Below are positions 7,634 to 9,697 of a stretch of DNA of 9,697 nt, one piece after another. The translations under genes and the position numbers were made by a program. Source of the DNA: Deltaproteobacteria bacterium (GTDB lineage: Bacteria; Desulfobacterota; GWC2-55-46). How positions within the stretch are numbered: position 1 is the first letter of the stretch; every line of letters starts with the position of its first letter. Below the pieces are notes generated by a model, which saw nothing but the letters and a program-made list of their open reading frames with translations, searched no databases and had not been told where the DNA came from. The stretch is taken from assembly GCA_021825035.1 (NCBI GenBank), contig JAKAIQ010000070.1, positions 1 to 9,697 of the forward strand. Direction: 5' to 3'.

Positions 7634-7744
7634 ATGGATACTCGGGTAGAAGCCATATCTATCGCCATGGCTCTTGATCAAAATTTAGATAAACGGCCAG
7701 AAACCCCCGGCCTTTCAAGGCCGGGGATGAATGGCCGCCCGTAG
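7634..7744 (+). pseudogene. Possible small-gene start interrupted by the IS element
   Basis: From the ATG at 7634 the frame reads MDTRVEAISIAMALDQNLD before it enters the IS left end near 7689, where it continues for 17 codons through the palindromic end to a TAG (7742-7744). It has a perfect TATAAT box 12 bp upstream but no ribosome site, so it would be nearly leaderless. On the far side of the element, an open frame from about 8305 (DKDSVNQCYHFPGRSS...) ends at TAA 8374-8376. Both pieces are too short to be statistically significant as coding sequence. Confidence 0.2.
7689..7732. repeat. IS left-end palindromic unit (unit A)
   Basis: ATAAAC-GGCCAGAAAC leads into a 9-bp G+C-rich stem (7705-7713 with 7718-7726) with a TTCA loop. 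In IS200/IS605 elements such a hairpin is what TnpA binds at the left end. It shares its core with two further units at the right side of the element (8219-8257 and 8258-8303). Confidence 0.8.
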
Positions 7745-7747
7745 CGA

Positions 7748-7765
7748 AGCCAGGTTTTTCTGGCT
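7748..7765 (+). promoter_or_regulatory. Leader hairpin of tnpA mRNA
   Basis: AGCCAG-GTTTTT-CTGGCT forms a 6-bp stem with a 6-nt loop, five nucleotides upstream of the ribosome-site-like GGAGG at 7770-7774. IS200 is known to carry leader structures that limit transposase expression. This hairpin, placed between the left end and the ribosome site, may have the same role, which is inference. Confidence 0.4.
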
Positions 7766-7787
7766 GAGCGGAGGAAAATTCGGCATA

Positions 7788-7805
7788 ATCTGGCCATGGC
7801 CAGAT
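7788..7805. promoter_or_regulatory. Perfect 18-bp palindrome centred on the tnpA start codon
   Basis: ATCTGGCCATGGCCAGAT is fully symmetric and contains the ATG start (7796-7798) at its centre. In mRNA it could fold on itself with the start codon in the loop, or pair between two transcripts. The only good ribosome-site-like motif, GGAGG (7770-7774), is 21 nt from the ATG, which is too far for normal initiation. The palindrome therefore probably matters for translation control. Confidence 0.55.
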
Positions 7806-8194
7806 ACTGGAGTAGCAGACATACAAAACATAGGCTCAAATGCCATTTGGTATGGATTCCGAAGTATCGAAAGCGTGTGCTTCGAGGCAAAATAGCCACT
7901 CGACTGAGGCAATTGTTTTACGAGGCGTGCAAGATAAATCGGTGGTGGATAGGGGAACTGAAGATACTCGAAGACCACGTGCACATGATGATCCAGATAA
8001 AGCCGAGTGACAGCGTGGCCGAAGTTGTACAGATATTGAAGGGCGGGACGAGCAGAGTTATACGGAAAGAGTTTCCGGAGTTGGAAGAATTTTTATGGGG
8101 AGATAGTTTTTGGGCGGATGGCTATTTTGCCGAGAGTGTCGGGAAGGTAGATGAGGCCATCGTGAAGAAGTACATACGAGAACAACAGAAGTAG
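7796..8194 (+). CDS. tnpA: IS200/IS605-family Y1 transposase TnpA
   Basis: This small single-strand DNA transposase cuts and rejoins element ends through a tyrosine-DNA intermediate, acting as a dimer. The 132 residues match the usual IS200 length. The HUH metal motif is His61-Val-His63 in LEDHVHMMIQI, and the catalytic tyrosine is Tyr126 in VKKYIREQ. The family stretches HLVWIPKYRKRVL (17-29), LKGGTSR (81-87) and FWADGYFAESVG (105-116) are present. There is no frameshift, so it is probably functional. The ATG at 7796 is the only ATG near the family N-terminus. Non-standard in-frame starts nearer the ribosome site (CTG 7790, ATT 7778) are possible but unsupported. REP-associated (RAYT) transposases are related, but are usually longer. 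Confidence 0.93.
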   Translation: MARYWSSRHTKHRLKCHLVWIPKYRKRVLRGKIATRLRQLFYEACKINRWWIGELKILEDHVHMMIQIKPSDSVAEVVQILKGGTSRVIRKEFPELEEFLWGDSFWADGYFAESVGKVDEAIVKKYIREQQK

Positions 8195-8199
8195 GCCGA

Positions 8200-8214
8200 T
8201 GGCCAGATTATGCC
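8200..8214. repeat. 15-bp inverted repeat partner of the tnpA start region
   Basis: TGGCCAGATTATGCC, six bases past the tnpA stop codon, is the exact reverse complement of GGCATAATCTGGCCA at 7782-7796, which ends on the A of the start codon. The two arms bracket the coding region and would let the 3' end of the mRNA cover the start site. IS200/IS605 elements do not normally have terminal inverted repeats, so this is an internal feature. Confidence 0.7.
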
Positions 8215-8218
8215 AGCA

Positions 8219-8257
8219 GGCCAGAAACCCCGGCCTTCAGGCCGGGGAGAGGTTCAT
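8219..8257. repeat. IS right-end palindromic unit (unit B)
   Basis: GGCCAGAAAC is followed by an 8-bp stem CCCCGGCC/GGCCGGGG with a TTCA loop (8228-8247), then GAGAGGTTCAT. The stem sequence equals that of the left-end hairpin, as expected for the two TnpA-binding hairpins of one element. Confidence 0.8.
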
Positions 8258-8303
8258 ATAAATGGCCGGAAACCCCGGGCCTTTAGACCGTGGAGAGGTT
8301 CAT
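8258..8303. repeat. Second, decayed right-end-like palindromic unit (unit C)
   Basis: This unit repeats unit B at a 45-bp offset: GGCCGGAAACCCCGGGCC, then GAGAGGTTCAT, differing by a few substitutions and a one-base indel. Its stem is imperfect (CCCCGGGCC against GACCGTGG). It starts with ATAAAT, as the left-end unit starts with ATAAAC, yet it ends like the right end. It may be the remains of another IS copy or a small non-autonomous palindromic element. Confidence 0.7.
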
Positions 8304-8361
8304 TGATAAGGATTCAGTTAATCAATGCTATCACTTTCCAGGGAGATCTTCTAAAATCCTT

Positions 8362-8426
8362 TTACCTCTGAGGTAACGTTGCTCACTGCGCATTGAGCGC
8401 CTGTTCAGTAGAATAATGCTGCGTTA
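8362..8426 (+). promoter_or_regulatory. Dyad and possible structured leader upstream of dedA
   Basis: TTACCTC-T-GAGGTAA (8362-8376) is a perfect 7-bp dyad, about 85 bp before dedA, and could be an operator. Overlapping it, GTAACG (8373-8378) can pair with CGTTAC near 8421-8426, enclosing a small GCGC-ATTGA-GCGC hairpin (8388-8400). TAGAAT at 8409-8414 resembles a -10 box, but no matching -35 is seen. Nothing else is recognised between the IS repeats and dedA. Confidence 0.3.
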
Positions 8427-8456
8427 CGTTAATCGTCTTCAGGCTGTTAAAAGATC

Positions 8457-9104
8457 ATGGAATACATACACGGCATAATAGCGGCGTTTCACGCAATACC
8501 GGATTTGCTCCAGCAGTTTCCTTATGCCGGGATATTCCTTCTGCTGGTGCTTGCCGGCGTAGGCGTGCCTTTCCCCGAGGACGCTACCCTTATATTCTGC
8601 GGTTTCCTCATCGCCAACGATGTCATAAGACCGCTTTATGGGGTACTTGTCGCATACCTTGGGCTTCTTATAGGGGACTTCATGATATTCTCCTGGGGTA
8701 GAAAGTGGGGCAGGTCGGTGGTTACCCACCGGAGATTTCATGGCATACTCTCGCCGGAGCGGTTCACGAGGCTTGAGAACCAGTTCAAGCGACATGGGGT
8801 CATACTTATACTTGTAGGCCGCCAACTCTGGGGCCTCAGGGTGAAGATATTTCTCATCTCAGGCATAATGAAGATGCCGCGGCTCAAGTTCCTAATATCG
8901 GACGGCATATCGGCCCTGGTCACCATGATGATAATGATCGGCATCGGCTATCTCGGCGGTGCTTCCATAGCTGCGCTGAGGAATGACGTGTCCAGGTTCG
9001 AACATATTCTTGTGCTTGCTGCGCTTATCTTAATAGGCACTGCCTTAATCGTACACCATTACAGAAAAAAAAGAAAACAATCCTTGCGGAACAATCCCTC
9101 ATAG
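8457..9104 (+). CDS. DedA-family (SNARE-associated/VTT domain) membrane protein
   Basis: DedA proteins are inner-membrane proteins linked to lipid (undecaprenyl phosphate or phospholipid) flipping and to membrane homeostasis. The 215 residues have the family length. They show the acidic re-entrant loop motif GVPFPEDATL with Glu41, a middle basic region (GRKWGRSVVTHRRF, 81-94), the arginine motif GRQLWGLR with Arg122 and Arg128, then DG (149-150) and two C-terminal helices ending in HYRKKRKQ. The usual arginine motif has Pro where this protein has Trp125. The ATG at 8457 fits the family N-terminus, and no strong ribosome site precedes it. The IS element lies about 150 bp upstream and may have changed its promoter context. 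The lipid substrate cannot be inferred. Confidence 0.92.
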   Translation: MEYIHGIIAAFHAIPDLLQQFPYAGIFLLLVLAGVGVPFPEDATLIFCGFLIANDVIRPLYGVLVAYLGLLIGDFMIFSWGRKWGRSVVTHRRFHGILSPERFTRLENQFKRHGVILILVGRQLWGLRVKIFLISGIMKMPRLKFLISDGISALVTMMIMIGIGYLGGASIAALRNDVSRFEHILVLAALILIGTALIVHHYRKKRKQSLRNNPS

Positions 9105-9174
9105 CATTTTCAGAACTTACATTCTTACCACGATAATTTTAATCCCGAATAAATAAACTTTTAAAAAATTTAAA

Positions 9175-9203
9175 TTGTTTAAGCTTTTATTTTCCTGTAT
9201 TAT
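9175..9203 (+). promoter_or_regulatory. Candidate promoter for the response-regulator gene
   Basis: TTGTTT (9175-9180) and TATTAT (9198-9203) are separated by 17 bp within an AT-rich block. The -35 matches only in its TTG half and the -10 at five of six. Because the whole block is AT-rich, chance matches are likely. If used, it gives a leader of about 250 nt before the start codon at 9462. Confidence 0.35.
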
Positions 9204-9290
9204 GAATTTGATTTACAGCTATAAATGATTAGGATAAGATTTCATTCAATTAACATGATATGCGATAAAAAGTTATATGTGACACTTCAT

Positions 9291-9436
9291 TTGCCACGAA
9301 TGCAGGAATTCTCGACGTTCCGGTCAGGCAAGCAGATATCGGCTTAAGGCCGTTATCATGCGACACTGAGTTCCCGTTAGATGGGTTTTATTTCAGGACG
9401 GGCAGGTTCTCCCAAGGAAAGATGCAAGGGCTGCCT
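9291..9436 (+). promoter_or_regulatory. Possible structured 5' leader of the response-regulator gene
   Basis: Four short stems lie in a row: TTGCC/GGCAA (9291-9295 with 9327-9331) enclosing GGAA/TTCC; CGGC/GCCG (9340-9352); CCCGT/ACGGG (9373-9377 with 9398-9402); and GGCAG/CTGCC (9401-9405 with 9431-9435), continued by CCC/GGG. The last two compete for bases 9401-9402, so they would be alternatives. The final stem ends 12 nt before the ribosome site GAGGGA (9448-9453). The stems are short and could be coincidental. Confidence 0.25.
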
Positions 9437-9461
9437 AAAGGGGCAAAGAGGGATTGCATAA

Positions 9462-9697
9462 ATGAGCAGGCGACATTTAAGTACTCCACCGGGATGGCGG
9501 GAAAAGATTCTCATCGTCGACGATAAGGTCATGATAACCAATATGCTCAAGGTCACGCTCGAAGATGAAGGCATGGTCGAGGTGGCGGAGAACGGCGCTG
9601 AAGCTCTCGAAAAGATAGTCGAGCGTTACTTCAGGCTCATAATTTCGGATGTCGATATGCCTGTCATGAGCGGCATTGAGCTTTTTGAAAAGGCGAT
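9462..9697 (+). CDS. Response-regulator receiver-domain protein (3' end outside window)
   Basis: This is the N-terminal part of a CheY-like receiver domain, which accepts phosphate from a histidine kinase. Seventy-eight residues are seen. They include the first strand KILIVDDK with the acidic pair Asp20-Asp21, helix 1 (ITNMLKVTLEDEG), the strand VEVAENGAEAL and the phosphorylation site Asp63 in ISDVDMPVMSG. The start is ATG 9462, with GAGGGA 8 nt upstream. About 14 polar residues precede the domain. The conserved Thr/Ser, Lys and any output domain lie beyond the window, so it could be a single-domain regulator or the front of a longer protein. No partner kinase adjoins it here. Confidence 0.9.
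   Translation, partial: MSRRHLSTPPGWREKILIVDDKVMITNMLKVTLEDEGMVEVAENGAEALEKIVERYFRLIISDVDMPVMSGIELFEKA

Larger units (their letters stand above)
7689..8257 (+). mobile_element. IS200/IS605-family insertion sequence (tnpA only)
   Basis: This is a single-gene element of the IS200 type, which moves as single-stranded DNA through a Y1 HUH transposase and uses subterminal hairpins instead of terminal inverted repeats. The left end holds the hairpin CCCCGGCCT-TTCA-AGGCCGGGG (7705-7726) after ATAAACGGCCAGAAAC. The right end holds CCCCGGCC-TTCA-GGCCGGGG (8228-8247), after the same GGCCAGAAAC and before GAGAGGTTCAT. The intact tnpA lies between them, and no tnpB is present. The exact ends cannot be proven without an empty site. 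I place them at ATAAAC on the left and GTTCAT on the right. The element sits between the divergent gyrB and dedA genes. Confidence 0.85.
9105..9461. other. 357-bp region without a gene: AT-rich block, then hairpin-rich leader
   Basis: Bases about 9135-9290 are very AT-rich, with no open frame worth calling. Bases about 9291-9440 are of normal composition and hold several short inverted repeats, described separately. No tRNA, CRISPR repeat or known riboswitch consensus is recognised. No terminator for dedA is obvious. Confidence 0.6.

Noticed and set aside
7689..8303. CRISPR array, considered because of repeated GGCCAGAAACCCC
   Set aside because: The repeats are palindromic, two are adjacent without a spacer and one is on the far side of a transposase gene. 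They are IS ends.
9291..9461. Known riboswitch (c-di-GMP-I, cobalamin or TPP) before the response regulator
   Set aside because: Isolated words such as GCCAC or CTGAG occur, but the conserved cores are not in the required order or spacing.

Overview
The window is about 9.7 kb of ordinary bacterial chromosome, of roughly even base composition and densely coding. It carries a GyrB with the long C-terminal insertion typical of Gram-negative bacteria, a diacid-type lipoprotein signal, a DedA protein and a PhoR-like sensor kinase. Together these point to a Gram-negative bacterium. The mix would suit a Desulfobacterota- or Nitrospirota-like lineage, but that placement is a guess from gene style and cannot be settled from the sequence alone.

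Layout. At 1-768 (+) lies the catalytic half of a PhoR-like histidine kinase, cut by the window edge. At 880-3830 (+) there is a probable operon behind a good extended -10 promoter. It encodes an ABC exporter ATPase, an ABC-2 permease, the 16S rRNA methyltransferase RsmI (4 nt after the permease stop) and a small one-helix membrane protein. Convergent to it, at 3846-7428 (-), lies a second gene string that reads gyrB, then a 235-bp gap, then an acylphosphatase and a lipoprotein 9 nt apart. From 7435 to 8456 is the region between divergent gyrB and dedA, now occupied by an IS200-type element with one intact HUH/Y1 transposase gene and strongly palindromic ends. At 8457-9104 (+) is a DedA-family membrane protein. 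A 357-bp gap without a gene follows, AT-rich in its first half and hairpin-rich in its second. From 9462 (+) a response-regulator receiver domain runs off the window.

How the genes relate. The kinase and the receiver-domain protein are signalling proteins but lie too far apart to call partners. The ABC pair should form one exporter of unknown substrate. RsmI, acylphosphatase and GyrB are housekeeping enzymes.

The most interesting structure is at the IS200 element. Three related palindromic units flank tnpA, two of them in tandem at the right end. An 18-bp perfect palindrome is centred on the tnpA start codon, and a 15-bp inverted repeat joins the start region to the sequence just past the stop codon. 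I see no clear new defence or biosynthetic system. The other items worth a look are regulatory: a DnaA-box-like dyad upstream of gyrB, a structured leader before the response regulator, and a promoter plus possible small-gene fragment stranded next to the IS.
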